A stretch of DNA of 64,000 nt, taken from assembly GCF_004364805.1 (NCBI RefSeq), contig NZ_SOAP01000002.1, positions 1,364,001-1,428,000 of the forward strand. Reading direction: 5' to 3'. This document shows, piece by piece, positions 25,444 through 34,878 of the stretch (positions within the stretch are counted from its first letter, which is position 1; every line of letters starts with the position of its first letter). The translations under genes were made by a program, and so were the position numbers. The notes under the pieces were generated by a model, which had not been told where the DNA came from, ran no database searches, and saw only the letters and a program-made list of their open reading frames with translations. Origin of the DNA: Pelagimonas phthalicica (lineage in GTDB: Bacteria > Pseudomonadota > Alphaproteobacteria > Rhodobacterales > Rhodobacteraceae).

Positions 25444-28053
25444 GTGACAGAGACAGCTAAACCATCCACCGCGCCGAGCGATACGGATCTGGACGACATC
25501 GTCGCCGAATCCGATACCGGTGCCCGCGCCCCCCGTGACCGATTTTCGGCCAATATCTTATGGTCGGTTCCGCTTGTCTGGTCGCTTTATCAACTTTGGA
25601 TCGCCTCGCCCTTGCCCTTTATGCTGGGTGTTGGCGTTTGGAATGACACGCAAACCCGCGCCATCCATTTGGGGTTCGCGGTGTTTCTGGCCTTTGTGGC
25701 CTTTCCCGCCTTTCGCTCAAGCCCGCGCGACCGCATTCCGCTTGTGACATGGGCCACAGCCCTGCTTGGGGCGATCAGCTCATCCTATCTGGCCTGGAAC
25801 TATGTCGGCGTCGCTGCGCGCACCGGTATTCCCAGCACGATGGACCTGGCCATGGCCGGGATCGCGCTGGTGCTGCTGATGGAGGCCGCACGCCGCTCGC
25901 TGGGTTTCCCGTTGATGGGCGTTGCGATCTTCTTCCTCGCTTATGTGTTCTTTGGCTCCTGGTCGGGATTGCCCGAAATGGTGCAGTGGAAGGGCGCGTC
26001 CTTTAACAAGGCCATGAGCCACCTGATGCTGACCACCGAAGGGGTGTTTGGCGTCGCGCTAGGGGTCTCATCGGGTTTTGTGTTCCTGTTCGTTTTGTTC
26101 GGCGCCTTGCTGAACCAGGCGGGCGCGGGCAACTATTTCTTGCAACTGGCCTTTGCCGCGCTGGGGCATCTGCGTGGTGGCCCGGCCAAAGCCGCCGTTA
26201 TCGCCTCGGCGGCGACCGGCCTGATCTCTGGATCGGCCATTGCCAACGTAGTGACCACCGGTACATTCACCATTCCACTGATGCGCAAGGTCGGTTTCTC
26301 GCCGGCCAAGGCGGGCGCGGTTGAGGTCTCGTCCTCGATCAACGGGGTGTTGACCCCGCCGGTCATGGGCGCTGTGGCCTTCTTGATGACGGAATATGTT
26401 GGCATTTCCTATGTCGAGGTCGTCAAAACCGCCATCGTGCCAGCCGCGATTTCCTATATGGCGCTGGTCTATATCGTGCATCTCGAAGCGCTGAAAATGG
26501 GCATGAAAGGCTCCAGCCGCATGCACCCGGTCAAGTTCATGCTGGGCGCGATCTTTATCATCGCCAGCTCGATTGTGATTGGTGGCGGGACGCTGTGGCT
26601 TGCGGGTCAGATTGTGACCCTGTCTGAAAGCGTACTTGGAGCCCTGTCGACCCCGATATTGGTGGTCGCACTGGTCATCGCCTATGTGGCCTCGGTTCGC
26701 TATGCCGCCGCGCGTCCGGATCTGGAAACCGGTCTGGACTCGATGCAGAACCTGCCCCCAACCGGCACCATCCTCAAGACCGGCCTGCATTACCTGCTGC
26801 CGATCCTGCTGCTGATGTATCTGCTGATGATCGAGCGTAAATCGCCGGGCCTGTCGGCCTTTTGGTCGTCGATCTTTATGCTGCTGATCCTGCTCACCCA
26901 GGACCCGCTCAAGGCGTTTTTCCGCAGCACCGGCAATATCCAAGAGGCTTTTGCCCACGGGTTTTCCCAGACGCTGGATGGTCTGATCATCGGTGCGCGC
27001 AACATGGTTGGCCTTGCCGCGGCCATGGGTCTGGCCGGGATCATCGTTGGTGCGGTCACCTTGACCGGGATTGGTCAGGTCATGGCGGAATTCGTTGAAT
27101 TCCTGTCGGGCGGCAACCTGTTAGCGATGCTGTTCTTTGTGGCGATCATTTCGATCGTGCTTGGCATGGGCCTGCCCACCACCGCCAACTACATCGTTGT
27201 CAGCTCGCTGATGGCGGGGGTTGTGGTAGAACTCGGCGCGCAAAACGGTCTGATCGTTCCGCTGGTTGCGGTGCATATGTTCTGTTTCTACTTTGGGATC
27301 ATGGCGGATGTGACGCCGCCGGTGGGATTGGCGAGTTTCGCTGCCGCCGCGATTTCCAAGGGTGATCCGCTGCGCACCGGTTTCCAGGCGTTCTTTTACT
27401 CGATCCGCACAGCGCTTTTGCCCTTCCTCTTCATCTTCAACACCGACCTGTTGTTGATCGATGTCGGGCCGTTCCAGGCGGTGATTGTGTTCATCACGGC
27501 CCTGATCGCCATGCTGCTCTTTGCGGCGGGGACCATGGGCTATTTCCAGACCCGATCACGATTGTGGGAAAGCGCGGTGCTGATCCTTTGTGCCTTTACC
27601 CTGTTCCGGCCGGACTTCTTCCTCAACCAGATCGCGGATGAGTTTGAAACCCGTCCTGCAACCGAGATCTATGCCCTGGCCGAAGCCGCGCCAGAGAACA
27701 GTTCGCTGCGTGTGCGTCTGGCCGGTGAAAGCCTTGAGGGGGATCTGGTCGATGCCCGCTTCTTGCTGCCACTTGGTGCTCTGGGTGACAGCGGTGAGGC
27801 CCGCCTGACCAATGAGGCCGGGATCGAGTTCCGCGAAGAGGATGGCAAGCTCTTGGTTGATAACCTCGAATTTGGCGGACCGGCGGAGCAGTTGAAGATC
27901 GACTTTGACTGGGAAGTGGTCGAGCTGGAAGTCGAGGCAGATCGTCCCCCACAGGAGATCTTTTACCTGCCTGCGCTGCTGCTGCTTGGCCTGGTCTTCT
28001 TTGTCCAGCGTCGCCGTAAACAGAAAACCGAACCAGAGGAGGCTTTCGCATGA
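25444..28053 (+). CDS. TRAP transporter fused permease (4TM/12TM) with C-terminal DUF3394-like extension
   Basis: An 869-residue membrane protein. After a cytoplasmic N-terminus (about 1-40), the small-permease part runs to about residue 195 and the DctM-like large part to about 700, with typical segments GPAKAAVIASAATGLISGSAIANVVTTG (split here by function, not sequence), SSSINGVLTPPVMGAVAFLM and GMGLPTTANYIVVSSLMAG. Residues about 715-835 are a soluble region (ENSSLRVRLAGESLEGDL) and a last hydrophobic segment (YLPALLLLGLVFFV) ending in a basic tail, matching the DUF3394 extension known for some TAXI permeases. It pairs with the binding protein at 24293 and is translationally coupled (ATGA) with the UspA gene. 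Confidence 0.92.
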   Translation: MTETAKPSTAPSDTDLDDIVAESDTGARAPRDRFSANILWSVPLVWSLYQLWIASPLPFMLGVGVWNDTQTRAIHLGFAVFLAFVAFPAFRSSPRDRIPLVTWATALLGAISSSYLAWNYVGVAARTGIPSTMDLAMAGIALVLLMEAARRSLGFPLMGVAIFFLAYVFFGSWSGLPEMVQWKGASFNKAMSHLMLTTEGVFGVALGVSSGFVFLFVLFGALLNQAGAGNYFLQLAFAALGHLRGGPAKAAVIASAATGLISGSAIANVVTTGTFTIPLMRKVGFSPAKAGAVEVSSSINGVLTPPVMGAVAFLMTEYVGISYVEVVKTAIVPAAISYMALVYIVHLEALKMGMKGSSRMHPVKFMLGAIFIIASSIVIGGGTLWLAGQIVTLSESVLGALSTPILVVALVIAYVASVRYAAARPDLETGLDSMQNLPPTGTILKTGLHYLLPILLLMYLLMIERKSPGLSAFWSSIFMLLILLTQDPLKAFFRSTGNIQEAFAHGFSQTLDGLIIGARNMVGLAAAMGLAGIIVGAVTLTGIGQVMAEFVEFLSGGNLLAMLFFVAIISIVLGMGLPTTANYIVVSSLMAGVVVELGAQNGLIVPLVAVHMFCFYFGIMADVTPPVGLASFAAAAISKGDPLRTGFQAFFYSIRTALLPFLFIFNTDLLLIDVGPFQAVIVFITALIAMLLFAAGTMGYFQTRSRLWESAVLILCAFTLFRPDFFLNQIADEFETRPATEIYALAEAAPENSSLRVRLAGESLEGDLVDARFLLPLGALGDSGEARLTNEAGIEFREEDGKLLVDNLEFGGPAEQLKIDFDWEVVELEVEADRPPQEIFYLPALLLLGLVFFVQRRRKQKTEPEEAFA

Positions 28054-28478
28054 AACGGACCGTTCTTGCCGCCATCGACCTCAACCAGGCAGACGACCAA
28101 AAGGTGGTTCTGAAAACGGCCAGACAGCTGGCCGACCTGCGCGAGACGCGCTTGGCGGTTGTCACCGTCTTGCCTGACTTTCAGATGAGCGTGGTCAGCA
28201 CCTTTTTTTCCGATGATCACACCCACAAGATCATGGAAGAAAGTCGCGTCGCCCTGCACAAATATATCGAGGACACGGTTGGTCAGGATGATCAGACCAA
28301 ACATGTCATTCGCATGGGCAAAACCTCTGAGGAAATCCTGATCACCGCCGAAGAGCTGGGGGCGGAGCTGATCGTGATGGGGGCGCATAAGCCCAATCTC
28401 AGGGATTACCTGATTGGCCCGAATGCGGCGCAAATCGCGCGGCATGCCAAATGCTCGGTGCATATTGTGCGCGACTAA
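28050..28478 (+). CDS. Universal stress protein UspA family, TRAP-linked
   Basis: A 142-residue single-domain Usp (MKRTVLAAIDLNQADDQKVV). The ATP-binding pattern GxxG-x9-GS is altered: GAHKPNLRDYLIGPNAAQIARHAKCSVHIVR keeps the G-x2 and late residues but lacks the GS step in usual form. Its ATG overlaps the permease stop, the arrangement known for TRAP-associated Usp proteins such as TeaD of the ectoine TRAP system, which modulates transport. A clear terminator follows. Confidence 0.88.
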   Translation: MKRTVLAAIDLNQADDQKVVLKTARQLADLRETRLAVVTVLPDFQMSVVSTFFSDDHTHKIMEESRVALHKYIEDTVGQDDQTKHVIRMGKTSEEILITAEELGAELIVMGAHKPNLRDYLIGPNAAQIARHAKCSVHIVRD

Positions 28479-28500
28479 AACGCGAGAGCCAGGGAAAACC

Positions 28501-28535
28501 AAACAGGGGCATCCACGGGTGCCCCTGTTTTCATT
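28501..28535 (+). terminator. Rho-independent terminator after the TRAP-Usp operon
   Basis: AAACAGGGGCA and TGCCCCTGTTT form an 11 bp perfect stem with an 8-base loop, followed by TCATTT; it starts 22 bp after the Usp stop. Confidence 0.85.
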
Positions 28536-28697
28536 TGGGGCACAAGAAACCCGCTGCGCGAATAAACTTTTAAGTTGACTTTACCTTGGGGTAATGCAGT
28601 CTCAAAGTTGCGCAAAATATGCAACCAGCAGTTATTTTTTAGCTTCTTTTCCGTGTTCCGTGCTGGATTTCCAAATGGATAGGACAAAGGTTCCCCA

Positions 28698-30413
28698 ATG
28701 ACACTTAGGTACACTTTTTTGGCGTCAACAGCTGCGTTGACCCTGTGCAGTTCCCAGGTTTTTGCTCAAACAAAATTTCCCGATGATGTCGTTCCAAGCT
28801 GTCAGTTGACAGAAAAAGAGTGGAAAAGCTGGGTGCAGATTGGCACCGATATCACAGGCCTGCCGCCTTTTGGCCCGGTCTACGGTAAAGAAAGCGGGCT
28901 GGTCTATGTCTTTCCCCCCAACGGCCCCGGTTTTTCGGCTGACGCCTATGACGATTGTGCATTCTACAAATGGAGCGCGCAGATGTTCGGTTGGATCACC
29001 TCGGATGTGAATGCCGCCGCCGAAATGCACACAGGTCGCCCGGGTGAGGACACGCAATATGTGCTGTCTTCCAACTTCTTCTTTGGCGTGTCCAGCCCCG
29101 GCAATGACGCAAATTTCCTGCCACAGGGCGCGATTAAGACGCATGGCGTGCGCACACCAAAACCTGTGAACGCCGATGGCACCGCACAGGCCGGGTCCAG
29201 CGGCGTTTTGCTGTCTCAGGGCGCAAATGAAGTGTCCAAGGAAAGCTCGCTGGTTTATGGTGGTGTTTCGACCAATCGCATGTATGGCTATATGGCGCAG
29301 CGTTATCAGCAGGCCTATACGACGCCTGCCGGCAACCCGATTTCCTTCCTGCAAACCGGAGATCAGACCTGTGATCTGATGGACTATGCTTGGGAAAACG
29401 ACTTTATCGATCGCTCGGCGGTTGGCCTCTATTTCAAGGATCACCTTTGTGGCGGCGGTGCTGACCCGTCCATGGTGGACAGCAAGCAAGACAGCCCTCT
29501 CACCATTTCCGATCTGGAAACGGCCATTGATTATCTGAGCATGTCCATGCTGCTCAAAACCACCTGGGTCGAATCCAGCACGCTGCAACATCCGGAACAA
29601 TACATCCAGCAAATGGCTGTAATTCCGCGCTATGACAAAACCAGCGACACGGAATGGACCGTTAGTCAGGATGACACGCCGGTGGCGCTGGCGCTGGTTG
29701 GGATGCATGTTGTTGGCAGTGTCAAAGGGCATCCCGAGATGATCTGGGCGACCTTTGAACATGTGAACAACGCGCCCAGCGTGCCTTATGAGTATAACGG
29801 CACGACTCCATGCGCGACCGAGACCGGTCACTGCATTTATAGCGATATGGCCCATCAGACAGGCGGCAGCTGGCTGTTTTCCAATGGCACAACCGACACG
29901 CCTAACGTGATGACGGCCGAGGTCGCGGCAAGCGGCAATATCAAAGCCACCAGCGGCAACACGATTGTGCCGACCAATGCGGTGCGGGAAACCCCGTTTG
30001 GCAACCCCACCACAGCCTATGATGGCGCGCCGACCACCCCCTCGGCGGCGGATAAGAACACCATGCTGATTTCGCTGAACAAACAGGTCATGGGCCTGTT
30101 TAAAAAGAAAGATGGCAGTGACCCACGTGCAAACTACTTCCTGTCCGGGTCGGTTTGGACAGATGGCACGCAATGGCCAAACTCGCCGACCGATATGTCA
30201 ACGACCCTGGGCTCAACCAAGCTGGCCAATACCACAGCCGAGACATTCACTCAGGATCAGGGCTGTTTCAACTGCCACTATGACTGGATGAAGGATAAGG
30301 CGGGCAAACCCGTGGCCGCGACAACGACGCTGAGCCATATCTACGGCAACTTTGTTAATCCTCCGGGTCAAGACACGCTTATCCCGGTCTTTGACAATGC
30401 CGTAACTGACTGA
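28698..30413 (+). CDS. Secreted mono-haem c-type protein of unknown function
   Basis: A 571-residue protein with a signal peptide (residues about 1-23, ending SSQVFA) and a single haem site near the C-terminus (GCFNCHYDWM, about residue 525). The central part has EMIWATFEHVNNAPSVPYEY and several Cys pairs (CDLMDYAW, CATETGHCIYS) that may form disulfides. There is no membrane anchor. The WATFEH segment recurs in a family of large secreted proteins found with peroxidase-like or decarboxylase-like c-type proteins, but I do not recognise a function. Base composition is slightly lower in GC than its neighbours and it stands alone between two terminators. The upstream gap contains GTTGC-N9-GCAAC near 28608. 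Confidence 0.75.
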   Translation: MTLRYTFLASTAALTLCSSQVFAQTKFPDDVVPSCQLTEKEWKSWVQIGTDITGLPPFGPVYGKESGLVYVFPPNGPGFSADAYDDCAFYKWSAQMFGWITSDVNAAAEMHTGRPGEDTQYVLSSNFFFGVSSPGNDANFLPQGAIKTHGVRTPKPVNADGTAQAGSSGVLLSQGANEVSKESSLVYGGVSTNRMYGYMAQRYQQAYTTPAGNPISFLQTGDQTCDLMDYAWENDFIDRSAVGLYFKDHLCGGGADPSMVDSKQDSPLTISDLETAIDYLSMSMLLKTTWVESSTLQHPEQYIQQMAVIPRYDKTSDTEWTVSQDDTPVALALVGMHVVGSVKGHPEMIWATFEHVNNAPSVPYEYNGTTPCATETGHCIYSDMAHQTGGSWLFSNGTTDTPNVMTAEVAASGNIKATSGNTIVPTNAVRETPFGNPTTAYDGAPTTPSAADKNTMLISLNKQVMGLFKKKDGSDPRANYFLSGSVWTDGTQWPNSPTDMSTTLGSTKLANTTAETFTQDQGCFNCHYDWMKDKAGKPVAATTTLSHIYGNFVNPPGQDTLIPVFDNAVTD

Positions 30414-30438
30414 AGCGTATTGCAAGCACCGCAAAATG

Positions 30439-30472
30439 GCCCTTGATCGCAGTCCTGCGGTCAAGGGCTTTT
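30439..30472 (+). terminator. Rho-independent terminator after the mono-haem protein gene
   Basis: GCCCTTGA pairs with TCAAGGGC around an inner CGCA/TGCG stem, followed by TTTTG. It starts 25 bp after the stop at 30413 and ends before the convergent glycosyltransferase gene, so it may serve both strands. Confidence 0.75.
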
Positions 30473-30487
30473 GCCCCTCTCCGTCCG

Positions 30488-31504
30488 CTATTGCGCCATC
30501 AGAGCGCCATTGGACCAAGCCTCCGGCCCCGTCTCTGTCCCTTGATCGCCCTGCAAAACCCTGCGCCACTTTTGAACCTTTTCCGACGTCCGATTGGCGA
30601 TTTGATCCCGCGACAAGAGCGGGACCGTGGGCGGGTTTTGAACAAATTGCGCCAGACAATCGGCCCAAAGTCGGGGCGCATGTCCCGGAACCCGCATAAG
30701 CCCTTGGCGCGTGGCGTCTTTCAACCCATCAACCGCAGCGGCCAGCACCGGGCGCGAGGCGGCCAGTGCCTCGTCGGCAACCAACCCATAGGCCTCCCAG
30801 CGGGACGGCATCAGAACCGCGTCAAACTGCGACAAGGCCTGTTGTGGCTCTGATGTGTAACCATGAAATTGCACCCGAGGATCGGATCGCGCCAGATTGC
30901 GCAATGTCGCCTCTTGCGTGCCTTGTCCAAAGATCAGCAGCCGAAGATCGCGGTCCTTCAGGCGGCGAAAGGCCTTGATCACGATGTCGACACCCTTTTC
31001 CCGCTCAAGACGCCCGATCAGGCCCAGGGTTTTGGGTTGTGGGCTGGGTGGAGCAACGTGGACGAAAGGAGTCAGATCAACCATGCTTTCAATGGTTTCC
31101 AGACTATGCGCCGCCACCAGATCCCGCGCGCGCAGCCATTGAGACTGGGTTTGGCTGACCGCCACAACCGTATCAAAGACCGCATAACAGGTCCGCAACA
31201 GCGAAAAGAACCGAGCGCGCCCAGCGACATTCATCGCCACGAAGGATTGGGTATAAGTGTGTTCAACATGGATCAGCCGCACCGAGGGAAACCGCGCACG
31301 AATGGCCAGAAAGGCGGGCAGGTTGCGCCAGCTGACCGGCAAATGTGAGACCAGCACATCCGGCGGGGTTTCGATGCTGCGCCAATGGCTTAGATCGACG
31401 GTCTCGTGCTGACATTGCAAGGCCCGCGCCTGCGACAGACAATCGATCATGCGCGTCACCCCGCCTGGTGTGCGATCTTGGATAAGGTGAATGATCTGTG
31501 TCAT
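30488..31504 (-). CDS. Glycosyltransferase family 4
   Basis: A 338-residue GT-B fold enzyme. The C-terminal half has LIGRLEREKGVDIVIKAF, RLLIFGQGTQEATL and the E-x7-E nucleotide-sugar motif in PSRWEAYGLVADEALAA. It would add a sugar to a lipid-linked repeat unit at the cytoplasmic membrane. Start overlaps the stop of the next upstream gene (31501) as ATGA; last gene of the minus-strand EPS run flippase-GT2-GT2-GT4. Confidence 0.87.
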   Translation of the reverse strand: MTQIIHLIQDRTPGGVTRMIDCLSQARALQCQHETVDLSHWRSIETPPDVLVSHLPVSWRNLPAFLAIRARFPSVRLIHVEHTYTQSFVAMNVAGRARFFSLLRTCYAVFDTVVAVSQTQSQWLRARDLVAAHSLETIESMVDLTPFVHVAPPSPQPKTLGLIGRLEREKGVDIVIKAFRRLKDRDLRLLIFGQGTQEATLRNLARSDPRVQFHGYTSEPQQALSQFDAVLMPSRWEAYGLVADEALAASRPVLAAAVDGLKDATRQGLMRVPGHAPRLWADCLAQFVQNPPTVPLLSRDQIANRTSEKVQKWRRVLQGDQGTETGPEAWSNGALMAQ

Positions 31505-32514
31505 GAGAGCTCCCTTTTTTCCCGGTTTTGCCTGTTTTGACGTGGGGCAAAGCCCCGCATAGCCTGCTGGATGCGCGCTGCCCCGCCACGCGTGAGAAGC
31601 AGCGCTGCCAAGAGGGTCGTCACCGTTTTGACCGGCTCTTCGACCAAGGGTCTGGGCGACATCCTGAGACTGTCAAACACCATGGCGCGGGCCACATCCG
31701 GCAGGTTCAAACTGACCGCGCGCCGCGCTAGATAGCGATACTGGTAGGCCCGCGCCGCTGGGCTATGGCGTTGAAAAAACTCCGGATTAAGGTGGGTCAG
31801 CTTGGCCACCATCCTTTCCCATGACGCGAGCTGTTGTTCGATCGAGGCGGACAGACCGGATTTGCTGATACGATATTCGGTCAGCATGTCGGCAATCCCT
31901 TCGATCTGCCAATCGGTGCTCAGCATCAGACGCAGCCAGCATTCGATATCTTCGGATTGACGAAAGGTTTCATCAAAGACCCAGTCGCGCTGGGTTTCAA
32001 AATGCGGGCGAAACGCGATGTCCAGAAGGGCTGAGCGGCGCGCAACCACTGAGGAGCCATTGCCGATGGGATTGCGTTTGAACACATGCGCCGGTGTCAC
32101 CCCGCGCAAACGCGGTTTTTGCGCCACCCGCAACCTCTGGCCTTGCTCGTCAATCAGGGCCGAGGCCGAATAGCTGATGGCCAGATCGGGCGAGGCCTCA
32201 AGATGATCGATATGAAGCTGCAATTTCTGCGGCAGCCATAAATCATCCGCATCGCAAAACCCGATATAGTCACCGCGCGCCGCAGCTATACCGGAGTTTC
32301 TGGCCCCGGCGAGGCCACGATTGGTCTGATGGCGCACATAGACCCGCGGGTTGGCCGAATAGGACTGCGCCATTTCGGTGGTGCCGTCCGTTGACCCATC
32401 GTCGACCAAAACGATCTCATAATCGCGATAGGTCTGACTCAGCAGGGAATTCATCGTCTCTGGCAGGGTCTTGGTGGCGTTATAGGCGGGGACGATAATG
32501 CTGGCTTTGGGCAT
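31501..32514 (-). CDS. Glycosyltransferase family 2
   Basis: A 337-residue GT-A enzyme. MPKASIIVPAYNATKTLPETM, VDDGSTDGTTEMAQSY and GFCDADDLWLPQKLQ give the nucleotide-binding and metal (DxD-type) motifs. The C-terminal 120 residues are helical with a YLARRAVSLN motif shared with the next GT2, so the two are paralogues. Part of the EPS operon; a GGAGG-like site (GGAGGTTCCC) precedes the ATG at 32514. Confidence 0.88.
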   Translation of the reverse strand: MPKASIIVPAYNATKTLPETMNSLLSQTYRDYEIVLVDDGSTDGTTEMAQSYSANPRVYVRHQTNRGLAGARNSGIAAARGDYIGFCDADDLWLPQKLQLHIDHLEASPDLAISYSASALIDEQGQRLRVAQKPRLRGVTPAHVFKRNPIGNGSSVVARRSALLDIAFRPHFETQRDWVFDETFRQSEDIECWLRLMLSTDWQIEGIADMLTEYRISKSGLSASIEQQLASWERMVAKLTHLNPEFFQRHSPAARAYQYRYLARRAVSLNLPDVARAMVFDSLRMSPRPLVEEPVKTVTTLLAALLLTRGGAARIQQAMRGFAPRQNRQNREKRELS

Positions 32515-32526
32515 GGGAACCTCCGG

Positions 32527-33447
32527 TTAGGAAAAAAGCGTGCTGCACAGCGATTGTGGCAGCGCCAATGCGACAAGGGCGGCGATAGCAGTGCCAAGCC
32601 CGCGATGTAGGGGAAAGAGAAAGCCAATCGGGCTTTGCAGCAGGCCCCGCAATGTCAGGCGCAACGCGTCGCTGCGGGCACTGCCCAAGCGCAAGGCACG
32701 GCGTGCGAGATAGCGCAGATAGACCGCTTCGGCGCGGCGGGTGCCGTGCATCCCAAGCCGGCGCGCGCGCTCCAACACCTTTTGGCGCGAGCGTTCCATT
32801 GCGACGAGATCCGACGACAGCCCGCCCGGTGAGCATCGATACCAGACCTGCAACCGATCCAGCCCAATGATCTGCACACCATCGGCGATCAGACGCACCA
32901 ACAGATCCAAGTCTTCGTTATGGGAAAACTGGGGATCAAAGCCGCCGACCTGTGCAAAGGCAGACCGGCGCAGGCTGAAATTGGACAAGGTGCAAACCGG
33001 GTTTTCGCACAGCAATGCGGGAATACTCAGGGTCTCGGGCAGCACGGTTGAACAGGTTTGCCCACCCCCCGCTTGCACCTGGAAAAAGCCGATTCTGCCA
33101 TAGAGGCCAGAGACATCGCCATCCTGAAAACCATTCGCCAGCTCTTGCAATTTTCCCGGTAGCCAGATGTCATCGGCATCGCAGAAACACAGGATATCTC
33201 CGCGCGCCATGGCGAGCGCACCAAAATTCCTGGCCGCACTTGGCCCCTTTCCGGGGTTTTCCAGAACGCGAATACGTGGGTCACGTTCGCGGTAACCATT
33301 GATCACATCCCTTGTGCCATCACAGGATCCGTCATCAATGCACAGCGCCTCCCAATTGCGAAAGCTTTGATCCAGCAGGCTGCACAATGTCTCGTCAATG
33401 GTGTGAACGGCGTTGTAGCAGGGAATGATTATTGAGAATTTCGGCAT
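32527..33447 (-). CDS. Glycosyltransferase family 2
   Basis: A 306-residue GT-A enzyme (MPKFSIIIPCYNAVHTIDETL, CIDDGSCDGTRDVING, CFCDADDIWLPGKLQEL). It is a close relative of the neighbouring GT2 (same opening and the YLRYLARRALRLG segment), suggesting local duplication followed by divergence. The ATG at 33447 lies 2 bp after the flippase stop; the same frame is open further upstream but has no GT features there. Confidence 0.88.
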   Translation of the reverse strand: MPKFSIIIPCYNAVHTIDETLCSLLDQSFRNWEALCIDDGSCDGTRDVINGYRERDPRIRVLENPGKGPSAARNFGALAMARGDILCFCDADDIWLPGKLQELANGFQDGDVSGLYGRIGFFQVQAGGGQTCSTVLPETLSIPALLCENPVCTLSNFSLRRSAFAQVGGFDPQFSHNEDLDLLVRLIADGVQIIGLDRLQVWYRCSPGGLSSDLVAMERSRQKVLERARRLGMHGTRRAEAVYLRYLARRALRLGSARSDALRLTLRGLLQSPIGFLFPLHRGLGTAIAALVALALPQSLCSTLFS

Positions 33448-33449
33448 GA

Positions 33450-34688
33450 TCAGACCTCGTTTTGGGGGCGCAGAAAGGCGTCGATCAGGATCGGGCTGGC
33501 GCAGGCCAGCATGATCAAAGTGCTGGTGGCCAGGTATCCCCAGGCCATGGCTGTCAGCCCGTAAGGGGCCAGAACTGCGGTGCTCAGCGCCAGGGCGGCG
33601 GCCAGACCTGCCCCGACCTTCAATTCGGTTTGCGGCCGCCCCTCGGCGCGCAGCAGCCCGGCGCAGCCTGCCCAGATCAGGCCGGGAATGGCGGCAAGGC
33701 ACAGGATCGAAACAGCTTCGGTGATGTCGCCCCAGCCCGCCCCCAGCAAAAGCGGCACATAGGCCGGTGCGAGCAGCGATTGGGCCAGAACAAAGGGTGT
33801 GATCAGGAAGATTGTCAGCGTCAGGCTTTGACGCAGGGCCGCCTGACGGTTGGAGGCTGCACACAGATGCGGAAAGAGTGCCGTCGAAAAGGCCTGTGAC
33901 ACCGAGGTGGCAAGGCTCAGCCCGGCATTGAAGGCCATAAAATACAGGCCAAGTGCCTCTGCCCCAAGCAGAAAACCAACGATCAACTTGTCCGCCTGAA
34001 CGCGCAACACCTTGACCAGCTCAATCCCGATCACGGCGCTGCCAAAGCTTACAAAGGGACGCAAAGGGGCGCGTTCAATTTCGGGATTAGGGTGCCAGGG
34101 ACGCAGGCGGCGCATACAGATCAACCAGATCGGCGCGGCCAGAAGGCGCGGCAAAACCAGCGCCAGAGAGGAGGGCCAGACCAAAGCCAAAAGCACCGTC
34201 GCCAAATTGGCCCCGACAACCTGCCCGCCTGCAATGGCAGCAGTTTGCTGCAATTTCCCTTCGCGCATGGCCAGAGCCGCCTGCACCAGACCGGCAGGCA
34301 TAAAGAGGTATTCCAACCCAAGGATGGCGATCAGCATGGCCAGCTCTGGCGCACCCGACAGGTAAATCAACGCAGCGACCAGCATCTGAAAACCGCTCAG
34401 CCCGCAACACCAGATCTGGAAAAGTTGCCGTGCGCGATTGCAGGTCTGCTCCAATTGATGTGCCGGGGCGGCGATGATCCTTTGGCCGACACCATTTTCG
34501 CTAAGTGCTTTGAGAATGTCGCCCGCAGCGAGGGCTGCGGCTGCCACGCCAATTTGCGCGACATCCATGCTGCGGGCGACGGCGATCACGACCATTATGC
34601 GTGAGAGCTTGGCCGCGATCTCGGAGACACCGTAGGCCAGAAAGTCGCGAGCAAATCCGCGTCCTGTTCCGTGAATGAAAAGCCTCAT
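33450..34688 (-). CDS. Polysaccharide flippase (Wzx-like, MATE/MOP fold)
   Basis: A 412-residue polytopic membrane protein with about 12 hydrophobic segments. N-terminal FARDFLAYGVSEIAAKLSRIMVV and the loop ALSENGVGQRIIAAP fit the polysaccharide transport family, which moves lipid-linked repeat units across the inner membrane. First gene of the minus-strand EPS run and divergent from the OPX gene. Start 34688 is preceded by a GGAGC-like site. Confidence 0.85.
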   Translation of the reverse strand: MRLFIHGTGRGFARDFLAYGVSEIAAKLSRIMVVIAVARSMDVAQIGVAAAALAAGDILKALSENGVGQRIIAAPAHQLEQTCNRARQLFQIWCCGLSGFQMLVAALIYLSGAPELAMLIAILGLEYLFMPAGLVQAALAMREGKLQQTAAIAGGQVVGANLATVLLALVWPSSLALVLPRLLAAPIWLICMRRLRPWHPNPEIERAPLRPFVSFGSAVIGIELVKVLRVQADKLIVGFLLGAEALGLYFMAFNAGLSLATSVSQAFSTALFPHLCAASNRQAALRQSLTLTIFLITPFVLAQSLLAPAYVPLLLGAGWGDITEAVSILCLAAIPGLIWAGCAGLLRAEGRPQTELKVGAGLAAALALSTAVLAPYGLTAMAWGYLATSTLIMLACASPILIDAFLRPQNEV

Positions 34689-34878
34689 GATGTGCTCCGT
34701 CTTGGGGGTAAGACGGTTCTAACAATCTGAAACCTAACGGTCTTTATCCCGCGCGGATTGTAGCGCGCCCAATTTGCGGCTTTGCCTACCCGATTGGGTT
34801 AGGCCGCAATCCCGATCCCCCCCTGCCCTGTCATGCCACCTGCGCGTAGCCTGTTTGGACATCATCAAGGACGCCCGT

